Below, one piece after another: positions 24,260-35,418 of a DNA stretch of 64,000 bases. The notes below the pieces were generated by a model. That model was given only the letters and a program-made list of their open reading frames with translations. It was not told the DNA's origin and ran no database searches. This stretch comes from Batillaria attramentaria. Lineage: Eukaryota; Mollusca; Gastropoda; Batillariidae. Location of the stretch: positions 202,501-266,500 of the forward strand of contig JACVVK020000033.1 in NCBI GenBank assembly GCA_018292915.2, given 5' to 3'. Made by a program: the position numbers and the translations under genes. Each line of letters starts with the position of its first letter. The stretch's first letter is position 1.

Positions 24260-25871
24260 GTTTTTAAATTTCATTCAAGTGTGTGTTTGTGGGAGGTTGG
24301 CCTTACCACTACAACAGTGACACAAACATTTAGTGATTTACAGAAAAAGAAAACAAAAACAACAGCCTCACCTACCCTACAGTTTTTTTTTTTTTTTTGT
24401 TTCATTTTACTTCAACTGATCATGTTTACTGTGAGATGTGTTCATGCAGTACATGTACACTGACGTCTGTAAGTTGAAGCAATACATGTGTGGTTCTTTA
24501 CAGAGGGTAGATACTGCCTCCAGAGCCTGTGACTACCAAGTCTGGGAGGACAGCAAGGAAGAATCTCCTGTCAAGATTCATTCATGGACCCATTTGAGTG
24601 AGCAAGATGCTGGTGCATATTTTTGTTTATGTTAATAAGCAGGACCGAAGAAAGAGGTCTGTTAGAATGAAGTCATATATGTGAATCATAACTGAAGGAG
24701 AGTTACATTACTGTGTGTGCATTCTTGTACATGCATTTTCTACATAGACGAAGCATGTAATTTGTAAAGATTGTCAAAATATCACTTTGGGGTTATCCCT
24801 TTTGTGGAACATTCAGATTGTCTTTCCAGGTGCACAAGTCGAAAAATGAAAAGAAAACAACAGCATATAGTAGTCATTGTGATAGTTGACTGAGGGGGGT
24901 GGGGGGTCAGTTTGTGTACCCAGTGACCTTGTTGCTGGTCTAGCTCAGAACAGTTACGAGCGACTTAGCCCAAGTTTCACTAAGAGATCATTGGTGTTTT
25001 TTTCACTCACTATGCCCATTGTGTGTAGGTTCTTTACATGGCAGTTTTTTTCAGTTTCAGTTGATGAATGCCTTCTTTCATCAGAGGCATTCCTCTTAGG
25101 TGACAGTAGAAGAAAGGAGGAGGAAGAAGATCCATGTGATGTTGATGATCCTGACTATGAGCCTTACTTCCACTTGACAGCTATACTGTAAGTTGTTATT
25201 CAGTTCTTCAATCATTATAATGAATGATAAAGCAAATAATGAAGTAATGAGTTTGCTTATTATGAAATACAACCATACCATCCCCTGTCACCAACAACTT
25301 GCATTAAATTTTTAATAACTAATAACTTGCACAAAACCTTTTCTTTCTACTGTAAATGGTAAACTGGTGTTTTGTCATCAAGTTATATGAAAAGTACGCT
25401 TGAAAAGTGTTGAGGAGGAAGATGAATTACCCTTGTTCACGTGTGCTCTCAGTTGCATGTAGACTACTCGACACCATTTAATTAGACACCAGAACTGGGA
25501 ACTAGCTTGTTGATTTTTTAGATGGAGCTCCCTCGCCTTTTAGTTTTACTTCATGTGCTACATGTACTGACCTGTCTTCAGATGACTTTTTTTTAATCAT
25601 TGTTACTAGTATTATTTTTAGTTTATAGCACTGTGGATATTCAGTAGATGAGAGTCTTGCTTGAATGATTTTATTTACTGTCAGGAAATGACTACTGTAC
25701 GCTGGGGCTGTGGGCATGGACGCTAAGTCTAAAGTTCCCTGGACTCTGTGTTTTCCATGGGATCCAGCGCACCTATCTGGAATCTACCATAGGTGGCCAC
25801 TGGGCTGACCACCAGCATAGTGTACTGAACTCTTTCCCGGGACAATCACCTATCATTCTGGGTAAAGGCTT

Positions 25872-25907
<36 letters not shown>

Positions 25908-26221
25908 TTTCATCCATGCTCACTATAAGAGTAAATATTGGCATTGGGCATTTTCATCTGGTTTTGTTTTTAATTTCTGGAATGTGCATTTTCATCCACC
26001 TTCTTGTATGAGACAGTACTGGTACAGTACGCTGGACTATGCTTAATTTTATGAAAATCATAGGCATGTGTTTGAGTGGGTATCACCTGTTTTCTCTTTG
26101 CTGCAAGTCACAAGAGAAGAAAGGGGGTGGATTCAGGGGTGGGGGTGGTGGTAGGGGATAGAAAATAGCATACTATACACATGTACAAAAGCCAGTGCAT
26201 TATCCATTCATTTTTGAACAG

Positions 26222-26371
26222 GCGCACGGCTGCACTGGAGGTGTTTCATCAGCACACACTGATGTATTGTGCAAATGGGTGTATCGTGTGCGAAACATGC
26301 TAACTGCTCTGGACCACAACATCCACAGTGACAGGGGCATATGGACCAACAGGAAAGGGGAGCCAGTGTAA
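26222..26371 (+). pseudogene. conserved C-terminal block of the transposase-like element, frameshifted
   Basis: After the acceptor TTTTTGAACAG the frame reads RTAALEVFHQHTLMYCANG, then runs to a stop. The neighbouring frame continues the homology with KWVYRVRNMLTALDHN and ends in GEPV before a stop. The family has these two blocks in a single frame, so a one-base indel lies near 26268-26275. Confidence 0.65.
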
Positions 26372-26463
26372 GAAGCGTTGCATGATTCATTTGTCTGTAC
26401 AAAGACATGGATGGCACTCTTCCACCTCAGGGCAGATTTCTGCCCAATAATTTTGGGGAAATC

Positions 26464-26495
<32 letters not shown>

Positions 26496-26878
26496 AAAAA
26501 AAAAAAAAAGAATAAAAATTGGGCAGTTGTGTGCTTAGGTTATTGACATGTGAGGTGAGGTTGGATGATATTGACAGTTCAGGACCCTCCCCCATATTTC
26601 TGGAGCATGTTGTTAACATGTTGTCGTCGCCCCCCCCCCCCCCCCCTTTTTTTTCTCTTTTTTTTAAAAGACATTTTCATCAGTTTCACCCCAGCAATGA
26701 TGTATACGTGTGTCCATTGAAACTGGCATAGCTGTTGTTTTGTCACAAAGTTCACGTTTCAGTGACACTGATAGATATCGAGCTTTATATTAGCACATGT
26801 ATACAGCTAGAGTATCCAACTGAATTTCATCATGATAGCACTAGCAGTTGACAAGAAATGATTCCTACGGTTTTTCAG

Positions 26879-27109
26879 ATACCACAGATGCTTCAGCAAG
26901 AAGACAGGGAGATGGTCTTCCCAGAGAAGGAGAGGAAGATGTACCCACACATTCGGGACCGTGAACTTTCAGCTGTAAAAATGAGGCTAGCTGACAGGAC
27001 ATGTGGCAAAGCCTCAGACCTTTGGAGGATTTCAGCTGCGCTGGCGCCTGTAGAATATCCACCATCAAAACAACTTGTTCAGTCCGAAATATCACGCTTT
27101 GAGAAATGA
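26879..27109 (+). pseudogene. terminal exon of the transposase-like element
   Basis: Preceded by a pyrimidine tract and TTTTTCAG, this 77-codon open frame starts IPQMLQQED and ends SEISRFEK before TGA. The closing SRF and the preceding Pro-rich region resemble the end of the family's proteins. It is intact by itself, but the upstream block is broken. Confidence 0.6.
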
Positions 27110-28428
27110 ATTTGTGCATTCTGCTTTTGCTCATTTTCAAAGCCTTACAGTTGTGCATAGTTGTGCTGTACATCAGTACTGTCATCATACAGCTGTGCTA
27201 CTTCCTAAAATCTAATTCTGTGCTTGTGCATGACTTATACATATTGTAATTACTTTGCTGTCATTCTAACAACTATGTATTGTACTCTGACATTGAAATT
27301 GTAACTGTTGCATCCGGACAAAAAGAGGAAATCGAGTGAATAATAATGGCCATCCTGAACAACTAAACATTGAATTGGTGTGTGGTGTGTGTGTGAGTTG
27401 CATGAGAAAGACCGATGGCGTGTAGGTGAGCCAAACAACACCGACAGCGAAGAAGGGAGAAGTTTACAATATTATGGAAAACTGCTTTTATGTGGTCATT
27501 TTTTTCAATTTCAATACTTCTTTCTCATGCCCTTCCTGTGGGTTCACCTCACTTTGACAGTTGAGTTCTTTTTGTTTGTTTGTTGTTTTTGTCTAGTTAC
27601 AGAAGGCCTATTTTGATGGTGTGTTGAAAGCAATCAGTGTAGATCAGATCACAACAATTCTTAGCACTCAATGCTTGTAAAGCATCCAGAGCTGCTGTAG
27701 AAGGGAGGCTTTTTGTAAAAACCCTCTGTTACTGTATTAATTTTATTATTATTACTATGTAATACTACCTTTTGACTCAGTTCAATACATCTCTCGCTGT
27801 ATCACAAACACAAATGCACAAGAATAGCTTCAGCATCTTCAGCCAAGGTGTATTGTGAACAAGTACCACACATGCATTGCTTCTGTCCATTTTCTGCAGT
27901 TCCAGTGCATCTACAACTCAAAATTGTTTGTTTTTGCTTCTAAAAAAATACATAATCAAATAACCAAAGTCATACACATCTTTTTTTCTTCGCAAGTCTG
28001 AGGAACTCGAAGACAAAAAGGGGTATTTTCTCACTTTTAGTGTTACATAAATAAAAAACGTACACATGAAAGAAAAGTGTTCGCTCTTTTTGTCCATTAT
28101 TCTTCTGGTCCACTTTTACAAGGACACAAGGCTTTTGATATAAAGTTCATCTACATACATTGCTCATGATTGATGCAGAAAGTCTACAGTCAGCACTCTC
28201 CTTTTAGCTTCTTGAAGACAGAGAAAGAGAGAAAAACAAAAAACAAACCACAACAATACCACCCATGTGGTCAGCATTTACTACATTTCTATGAACATGA
28301 GTGATTATTAGTGCTACCAACATGGTGCTCCATTACTAAGGTGTGTATATCACTATATGCAGCATGTAAGCTGCATGGAAATGGCAGAAACAAGCAACAT
28401 CAGTGAAGTTAGTGTTCAAACCAACAGT
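27110..28428. other. intergenic region between convergent pseudogenes
   Basis: AT-rich and without exons. Several AATAAA-like or ATTAAA-like hexamers occur in both directions and could have served as polyadenylation signals for the two converging units. This is not demonstrable from sequence. Confidence 0.4.
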
Positions 28429-28684
28429 CTAGTTCAGCCTCGATGGGATAAACCCTGTGTAGTGGTTGATAGGGTGAGGATAGTGATCCCGAATCACCAA
28501 CACACGTGGGGATGACCCGCCTGTCTCCTGCACCTAGACCATGCCTCCACATGAGGAACTGTCTGTACACAGCATGGTGGGTAGCTTTGCGCTCGTCATC
28601 TTTGCCATTGCAGACAAGCATGTCTCGCCTCATTATCTGTGACAGCTGCAGAACCATCCTGTCCAAAATCAGGTACTGGATTTC
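28429..28684 (-). pseudogene. 3' exon of the P2X7-intracellular-domain-like copy
   Basis: The acceptor TTATTTTAG precedes 28684. The best-conserved part of the domain lies here: a VLQLSQIMRRDML helix and YRQFLMWRHG followed by LGAGDRRVIPTC. The reading frame must change by one base near 28510 to continue into IRDHYPHP and YTGF, then TAG at 28429-28431. Confidence 0.75.
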
Positions 28685-29828
28685 CTAAAATAAGAAGAGT
28701 ATTTCTGAGTAAGGTCTGTTATTTTCAACTGTGAAAAGAGATAGGAAACAGAATAACAAGGACCAACAAGTAAATTTTATGTTTTGGTCGTAAATTTCAG
28801 GCATAATTATGCATTTGCATGAGGGGACAGGTGTAAGATTTTCACTGGTGCAAAGTTCTACGTGTTTCATAGTTTAATAATACCAGTTTACTTTTAATGA
28901 GGAAGTAGGTAGAGGAAGTACCTACTGGGAGCAAAAATTGGCATTGACCATAACCACAGCAGAGACGTTCCAAGTTCAGCATCGGATGGCATGTTTCTGC
29001 AGGAGACAAAAGTGCACCAGGAGGACTGGCCAGAATGAGGCATAGGGCTGTGGCCACCTGGCTGCCCCTCCTACAGCTCCAGAAGGCTGAATACCGGTAT
29101 GAGGCCTGGCTGTGCCTCAATCATGTCTACCGTCATCCCCTTCAGTCTTCTTGTCTCCATCTTGTCCATTGTCTTCTGAAAATAGTGAAATATATACAAT
29201 CCACAAGCATTTTAGTTATGTGTTGTCACTGGGTGAGGGCTCTCTCTCTCTCTTATTACAGTAATCAAAAATTCTAACCTGTTGTCCTGTTATTATTTCA
29301 ACCTTTTAATCTCAGCTACAAGATACCAACCTTTTCATCTTAAAACTGGGACTTCAGGATGGCTTACCTTCAACACAGTGATTAAACACTACACTGTGCA
29401 CACACATGGGCATGTGTTTGGCAGAGAGAAAAGAGTAATGGTATCCTACTTTTTGCTATTCAGGGATATTGAAAATAAGACGAGTGTGTAATGTCTTACC
29501 TTCAACTGTTCTCGTCTTTCCTCCAGCATTGCTGCCACAGTACGTGCTCCTAATGCTGCAGCACCTCTGCCCCATGCAAGCATGCTGGTGATACATGCAC
29601 TCCCTTTTCCTACAAGTACAACAGCAAAAAAAAAAGCAAACTGTAAAACAACCAGCTTGTATAATCTGAAGCACATTTTATGGTGAATCAGACACCGACT
29701 ACAAGGACTTAGTTACTAGTAGGCAAAATTTTAATTTCGTTCTCTCCCTCTCCGGGCTCTGATGGTGTGAGTGTGACTGGAAATAAAATCATTCTCGTAT
29801 TCCTCCCTACATCCCTCTCCTCACACCG

Positions 29829-29865
<37 letters not shown>

Positions 29866-30143
29866 TGAATTTATCAACTGGTGCGCTTATTTTGAGCCAC
29901 GGAAAGGAAGGATGATTCATAAAGTAAACTAGTTTGAAGATCATGGGAAGCGTTATCGATCAACACTGATCTTTCATTCTTTGCCTTTGGTATCCTGTCA
30001 ACGAGTCAACGATGCGCTAGCTGACCCATTGCAGCCTACAAAACTTACAACAATGGTCACAGAAATCCAAACCGGAATGTCAAAGATTGGAAATCAATGC
30101 GTGAATGTTATCAAAATTATGAAAATGTGGAATAAAGCTTACC
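28429..30143 (-). pseudogene. P2X7-intracellular-domain-like gene, frameshifted copy
   Basis: Minus-strand exons are 30143 upward (5' limit unknown), 29609-29500, 29175-28926 and 28684-28429. All have AG/GT borders and compatible phases. Exon 2 encodes a basic helix (GARTVAAMLEERREQLK). Exon 3 has the cysteine signature (SWCTFVSCRNMPSDAE, then after a one-base slip ERLCCGYGQC). Exon 4 has YLILDRMVLQLSQIMRRDML, then YRQFLMWRHGLGAGDRRVIP and, after another slip, IRDHYPHPINHYTGF before a stop. These match the cysteine-rich intracellular domain of vertebrate P2X7 receptors and its many channel-less invertebrate relatives. No transmembrane or channel part is present. An in-frame TAG in exon 3 and two frame slips argue for a pseudogene or a low-quality assembly stretch. 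Exon 1 shows no ATG in the joining frame. Confidence 0.7.
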
Positions 30144-30204
30144 GTGATCGCACGTAGGCGGCCAGCCCACCAACAAAACCCTTCAGGCAGCGCGCGCTAA
30201 AGGA

Positions 30205-30212
30205 TGTGACGT
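30205..30212. promoter_or_regulatory. CRE-type palindrome TGACGTCA
   Basis: A perfect CREB/ATF-type octamer near 30208 sits in a CpG-richer segment between the minus-strand P2X7-like copy and a plus-strand candidate first exon at 30456. It could be part of a bidirectional promoter. This is inference from position only. Confidence 0.35.
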
Positions 30213-30455
30213 CACTGTGGTCTCGGTGTCCCCGGCCTAAAGCTTCACTGGCGTCTGCTTCGAACGCGATGACAAAACAAGCTTCCAGAGCGACACATGT
30301 GCCGACCCGAGACACCACAACGGTCTCAGACGCTATTTTGTGACCCAAGTGACTGATTCTGATGCACAAATTACTCGCATTCGATGATTTTTTTTCCACA
30401 CGCTATAGTATGCTTGTCATAGCCACGTTCTGCGTATAGAGCCTTTAAGCACAAC

Positions 30456-30622
30456 ATGGCCATCGACAAATACTCAGCCTTGTCCGTTGCTGACGTTGTA
30501 ATGCGTTGTATTGGTTCTAAGTGTGACGTGCCTGAGAGTCTTGTGAGCGAATTTAGACATTTGCAAAGACATACACGGATGTACTGTTTATATAGTCTGC
30601 CCATGAGAGTCTCTGGAATGAG
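30456..30622 (+). CDS. candidate first coding exon, unknown product
   Basis: An ATG in good context (ACAACATGG) at 30456 opens about 55 codons starting MAIDKYSALSVADVVMR and ending SLPMRVSGM. It is followed by a donor-like site (GAATGAG|GTAATC). The peptide has a non-repeat, protein-like composition, but no downstream acceptor exon was identified and no family is recognised. It lies divergently from the P2X7-like copy. Confidence 0.35.
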
Positions 30623-30900
30623 GTAATCTGTCTTCGGTTTGGAATACGCCAGCGGGCGTGTTCATCAAATCCAATCCGGTGTACATTTTTTATATATATA
30701 TAGTATAGTTTACTATAATCACCATTTAACACATTTCGTACCGCGCAGGAGTATCCCTCGTGTTTGACTCCTTTTCTTTTTCAGGCACAGTTAACGGTTT
30801 CTTTAACGTCTCTTATTGAGCAAACACGAGTATGATCAAAGTGCAACACCCCAATGAAGCCAAATTTAAATCAATGCAGACTGAATTAACTGGGTTTTTT

Positions 30901-30939
30901 GGCTCCCTTGTGTAACAATGGGAGTCTATGCATTAACCC

Positions 30940-30979
<40 letters not shown>

Positions 30980-31979
30980 GTGTGTGTGTGTGTGTCCAGA
31001 AAACTTTAACGTTGTCATTTTCTCAGAATCTACAAACAGTAGAGGCACCAAACTTGGCATGCTGATAGACTAGCACAAGACCTTTGAAAACATATCATTT
31101 TGAATGACCTTGACCCAAGGTCAAGGTCACTAAAGCTCTCTGTTTGAAAATTTTACATTGGCATTTTCTCGTAATCTACAAATGCCAGAGGTTTTAAACT
31201 TTGCATGATGATAGACATTGATAAGAACTTTACAGATATACATGTAGTCAGTGACCTTCTGTCAAGGTCAAGGCCGTACAAGATAGTTTTGTGAAACCTT
31301 AACATTGGCATTTTCTCAGAAACAATGAACAGCAGAGGTGCCAAACCTGGCATGCTGATAGACAGTGATAAGACCTATGCACACATACCATCTTAAATGA
31401 CCTTGACTGAAGGTCAAGGTCATTGAAACAGTTGTTCGGAAATTTTACATTTGCATTTTCTCAGTATCTAGAAGAATCAGAAGCATCAAACTATGTGCGA
31501 TGATTGACATTGGCAGCACCTTTACAGACATACCTGTGTTCAGTGACCTTTAGTCAAGGTCAAGGTCATGGAAGCGTTTTTTTTTGGAAACTTTAACCTT
31601 GGCATTTTCTGCAAAACAACAAACAGTAGAGGCACCAAACGAGGCATGATGATAGACAGCAATGAGGCCTACCTTTCTGAATGACCTTGACTGAAGGTCA
31701 AGGTCATTAAAGCTGTCTGTTGTGAATTTTAACATTACTGTTTTCGGAGGAACTACAAATGCTAGAGGCATCAAACTTGGCATGATGATAGACATTGATG
31801 AGATCTCTTTTGAATGACTTTGACCAAAGGTCAAGGCTGTACAAACTGTTTCGGGGAAAATTGTAATATTGCCAGGAACTCAGAGTGCCAGACACATCAC
31901 TTAGCATAATACTGGATAGTGATAAGAGCTCTACAAACATACTTTTGTGAATGACCTTGACCTGTGTCACAAGGGAGCC
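30901..31979. mobile_element. 1,079-bp TIR element with internal tandem repeats
   Basis: It is bounded by perfect 12-bp inverted repeats, GGCTCCCTTGTG at 30901-30912 and CACAAGGGAGCC at 31968-31979. Near the left end is a (TCTG)n/(TG)n tract. The interior is seven imperfect tandem units of 133-147 bp. Each carries TGACCTTGAC-type sequence and most a following AAGGTCAAGGTCA (units marked at 31105, 31252, 31398, 31544, 31682, 31815, 31952), plus ACTTGGCATGATGATAGACA-like text. Minus-strand open frames are translations of the repeat. A non-autonomous DNA transposon with a satellite-like core is the best reading. Confidence 0.8.
30948..30996. repeat. (TCTG)n-(TG)n microsatellite
   Basis: About seven TCTG tetranucleotides pass into a TG run just inside the left end of the TIR element. 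Confidence 0.9.
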
Positions 31980-33253
31980 ATGGAGGCTTCTGCCTCTCTA
32001 GTTTTTTTTGTTTTTGTTTTGTTTTGTTTGTTTTTTTAGTGAGGCCACTGGTTCACAACCCCAAACTTACTCGGTAGGGATTGAGTTAAGTTTTATTGCC
32101 CCTTACATTGCACTGACCATCAGATCAGCCAGCGGGTCCCCGAATCACTGCAGGGCTAAGATTTGTGCAGACGTCTTCTCTTGCGACCTATTGCCCTCAA
32201 CGGGGGAGGCGCATCGCCATTTGTACAGTTTTCCAATCTTGTTAAAAGTTTGTTTTGCATTCATGGTGTACTTGTTTTCTATTTCACAGCCCCCCCCCCC
32301 CTCCCCCTCGAAGTTGGAATTGGATCTTTATGGTTTTGTACTCTTGACGTAAATGCATTTGGTGTATATATATATATCTATACACGAAGGCAACACAGGC
32401 ACCTTAAACGAGTCTGCACGATGTTTTCACCCGCAGCTCAACTGCTAAATGCTGTCTCGTCGCCATTTGGGAATGCGCTTACCTGCGCAGGGCATAAGTT
32501 CATAGACATCCAGACATTTTCATTTTATCTGCATCTGCCAGGCTGGTAATAACACCTTGCACCTGCTGCACACCGTCTTGCACAATAGATTCCAGACCAC
32601 GGTCCCTGTCAGGTCGTTGGGAAATCGAAATGGGAGTCTGCGGAATATCTATAAACCCGCGGGATTGACGTGATCTGGACGAGATTTCTCGTTGTGTTGA
32701 TGCCGTGGACTTGATGAATCCATTTCCTCGGCTATTAGCGGCATGCTATTGCTATTCAGGAGCGTTCCTATCAGGAGTTGAGCCTCTTCGCAGGTATAGA
32801 TAGACCAGGTTTCGGAGCTGTCCTGGTATGCATTGGAGAGAAATTTCTCTTGTTGAAATCCTTTTTTTTTGGTACAGGTCCTGTTTTGCATTTCCAGAGA
32901 TGCAGTGTCGGTATAGATCGCAAGAGGGTGGTCTTGAATTGCTGAGTTAGATTTTCTGTTGTTGATTTTTGTTGTTGTTGTTTGTTTGAGTTTGTTTTGT
33001 GTTTTGTTTCTTCTGTTGTTTTGTGTTTCGTTGTTTTTTTTCTGTTTTTTTTTTTTTTTTTAGTTTTTAGTTTTGGTTTGTTTGGTTGTTTTTCTGTGTG
33101 TGGTTTTTGCTTTGTGTGTTTGTGTTTTTTTTGGTTTTGTTTTGTTTTGTTTTTTGTTTGTTTGTTTGTTGTTTTGTTTGTTTGTTTGTTTTGGGGGGGA
33201 GGGGTAGCCCTATTGCTGTGATATGGGAAATTCGGGCTGCTATTCGGGAAGCG

Positions 33254-33313
<60 letters not shown>

Positions 33314-33720
33314 CACGTATGTGCGTGCGAGCAATATCTCAGTTACAACCAATCAAACATTGACAACGTCCCTAAATCCCCGCATGCACCAGCACTGTGC
33401 ATGACGATCAACGGAGACGAATTATTGGAAAGTCCTACGTCTTTCTCACAAAAGCCGTCTTTTTTTTTTTCTTTTTTTTTCTCTCCAAGCAATGACTTCA
33501 TGGCTTTTTAACATCTCTCTCTGGGGAAACGGGAGCGCTATCAAATACACATTCCACTTAGAGATTACGGGACCCGGGGAACAATAGAAATGCAGAGCTG
33601 TGCAGAGGAGAGGAAAAAAACAAACGGTTGCCATTCCCTCCATCGCAAGGGACACAATGACCCAGGCTGGAACAGTGTCTGCTACTCGCATGAAGAGGGG
33701 CATACTTTTTTACCAGCCTC
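31980..33720. other. non-coding region with strong T/G strand bias
   Basis: No exon is seen. 32950-33215 is almost entirely T and G (runs of TTTG and T tracts), giving open frames rich in Phe, Cys and Val. It also has SINE-core fragments near 32190 and 33223 and a (TG)n tract at 33258-33311. Confidence 0.6.
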
Positions 33721-34745
33721 ATTATTTCTCTTTCCGGATCCCCCCCCCCCTCCCGTCCCTCCCCGCCCCGTTCACTTGTAACTTGTTTGCTATTCGTTAG
33801 CAACAATCGTTGGAGCTGATATAACTGCACCACAGACTGAGCGGTTTCTTTCTTTCTTTCTTTTATTTTGCGGAGCAGAAGATAAAGGCCTTTCTCCCAA
33901 CTAGGTATCTTTTTCACCCGTGCACTCGCGCACCTTCCATCCGTTTGCAGCAATCGCGGGAAGTGTTAGAAACGGGCAACAGACTGAACTGTTTTCTTTC
34001 TTTCTGTCTGTCTTTACTATTGTGGAACAGAAAGTAAGGCCTTACCGGTCTCCGTAGTGTAGTGGTTAGCACTTCGGATCATGGACCGGGAGACCCGGGT
34101 TCGAGTCCCAGCCGAGGCAAGCGGGATTTTTCCTACCTAGGTCGGCTCCTACCCAGAGCGGGTGTGCTATGGGCCCAATCGGGAGGCCACACAGCCGAGA
34201 TTCATCCACTTCACGGGTGCGACTTTGGGGATGCTTCTCTTGGTATGACACGTCTTATGGTGGGGATGATTAGACGGCAAGCACCGCAGGTGCCGTAGTT
34301 CCCGGGCCTGGCTAACGCTGGGATATTTATGACAGGAAGCGTGGAATGCGGCCCTGCCCCGCAGTCCCAAACCACACGGACCTCCATAGCATCATCTTAC
34401 CATCATCCTCATCTCCGTCATCGTGCATAATAAAAATTGTCCCAGCTTTCGAGCCCTCCGGGGATTCCACCCCTGACCTGGGAGGAATACCACTGGAGCT
34501 GGGAAAGAGCTGGGGCAGCCACCCCCCCCCCCCCCCCCAAAAAAAAAAGGAAAAAAAAAGGAAGGCCTTTTACTTACCCAGGTATCTTTCTCACCTGTGC
34601 ACTTGCAACTTGTTCCCCCCCCCCTCCCCCAACAATCGTGGGAACTCAACTGGGAGGAACGAGCCGCTGACTGAGCTTTATCTTTCTTGTCTTAATTTTG
34701 CGGAGCAGAAAGTATGGGCTTTTTCTCATCCAGGTAATTTTTCAG
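33720..34745 (+). repeat. 152-bp-period tandem array, interrupted by a SINE
   Basis: Units share AAGGCCTTTCTCCCAACTAG or near variants, GGTATCTTTTTCACC, CAATCGTGGGAA, ACAGACTGAGCGG and GCGGAGCAGAA. The last marker falls at 33870, 34022 and 34700. Removing the 526 bases of inserted SINE plus duplication from the last interval gives 152 again. The first and last copies are partial. Confidence 0.8.
34044..34561 (+). mobile_element. tRNA-derived SINE (family B), ~518 bp, with target-site duplication
   Basis: The head has CCGTAGTGTAGTGGTTAG as A-box region and GGGTTCGAGTCCC as B box, like a functional tRNA gene in spacing. The body follows (GGGATTTTTCCTACCTAGG ... GGCCACACAGCCGAGATTC). The tail holds repeated ATC/CATC and a late G/C/A homopolymer block. 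AAGGCCTT occurs at 34036-34043 and 34562-34569, bracketing it as an 8-bp duplication. It sits inside the 152-bp array. Confidence 0.8.
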
Positions 34746-35310
34746 CGTATATTTCCACCAATAAATGAAGGAATACCTTTTTTTCCGGACGTCCTAATGC
34801 CAAGTTATGGACCCCAACAACGCTAACAAGACGGCTTGTCGGCGCAAAGGCCCAGTGTGTTAGCTGCGATATTATTGGCTGATTAAATGAGTTCGTCTCT
34901 CGTTTTTCTGTCCGAGTTCCTCCCTTCTTACTTAATGTCATTGGCAAACAGTATCTGTAAAACGGATCAGAAACAACAACAACAAAATTCAAGTGTTCTA
35001 TCACCAGTTCACCACTAACCCGTTTCCCCTTTCACACACCCATACCAACATCCGGGAAAAGTAAAACAAAAGTACAATGAAAAAACAACAACAACGACAA
35101 CAACATTCTGTTCCTTGACTGAAATCCTCATGAATTTTCATCCGAGGCCTTCTCAGATTTTATCTTTTTAAAAAAGCAGTATTATCGTTGACGAACAACA
35201 TGTATTGCTACACGTTTGGGAAATAATTAAGTACAATTCTTAACTTGTAACCACTTCGCAGTCATTACCGTTTCCTTTTCTAAGTACAATTCTGCAATGT
35301 CTGGAGTAGC

Positions 35311-35418
<108 letters not shown>

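Larger units (their letters stand above)
23341..27109 (+). pseudogene. decayed multi-exon transposase-like gene, invertebrate repetitive family
   Basis: Likely exons are 23738-23813, 24045-24120, 24504-24597 and 25085-25187. They join in frame across three junctions and end in an acidic stretch (DVDDPDYEPYFHLTAI) typical of the family's N-terminal part. A segment at 25685-25865 is open in one frame, with VFHGIQRTYLEST and HWADHQHSVLNSF, like the block before the family's DSPGH motif. That motif and the several-hundred-residue core after it are missing. A segment from 26222 has TAALEVFHQHTLMYC and then, after a one-base frame slip, YRVRNMLTALDHN. The last exon, 26879-27109, ends near SRF, like the family C-terminus. 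An open segment at 23341-23435 does not join in phase. Family placement is from remembered motifs, not a search. Internal deletion, frameshift and phase breaks indicate a dead copy. Confidence 0.65.

Noticed and set aside
31153..31970. Minus-strand open frames with repeated peptide text as a repeat protein
   Set aside because: They are translations of the ~140-bp tandem repeat in shifting frames with no common start or splice pattern.
34044..34120. Functional tRNA gene
   Set aside because: A and B boxes are good, but the sequence continues into a conserved SINE body, is flanked by a target duplication, and the acceptor stem does not close properly.
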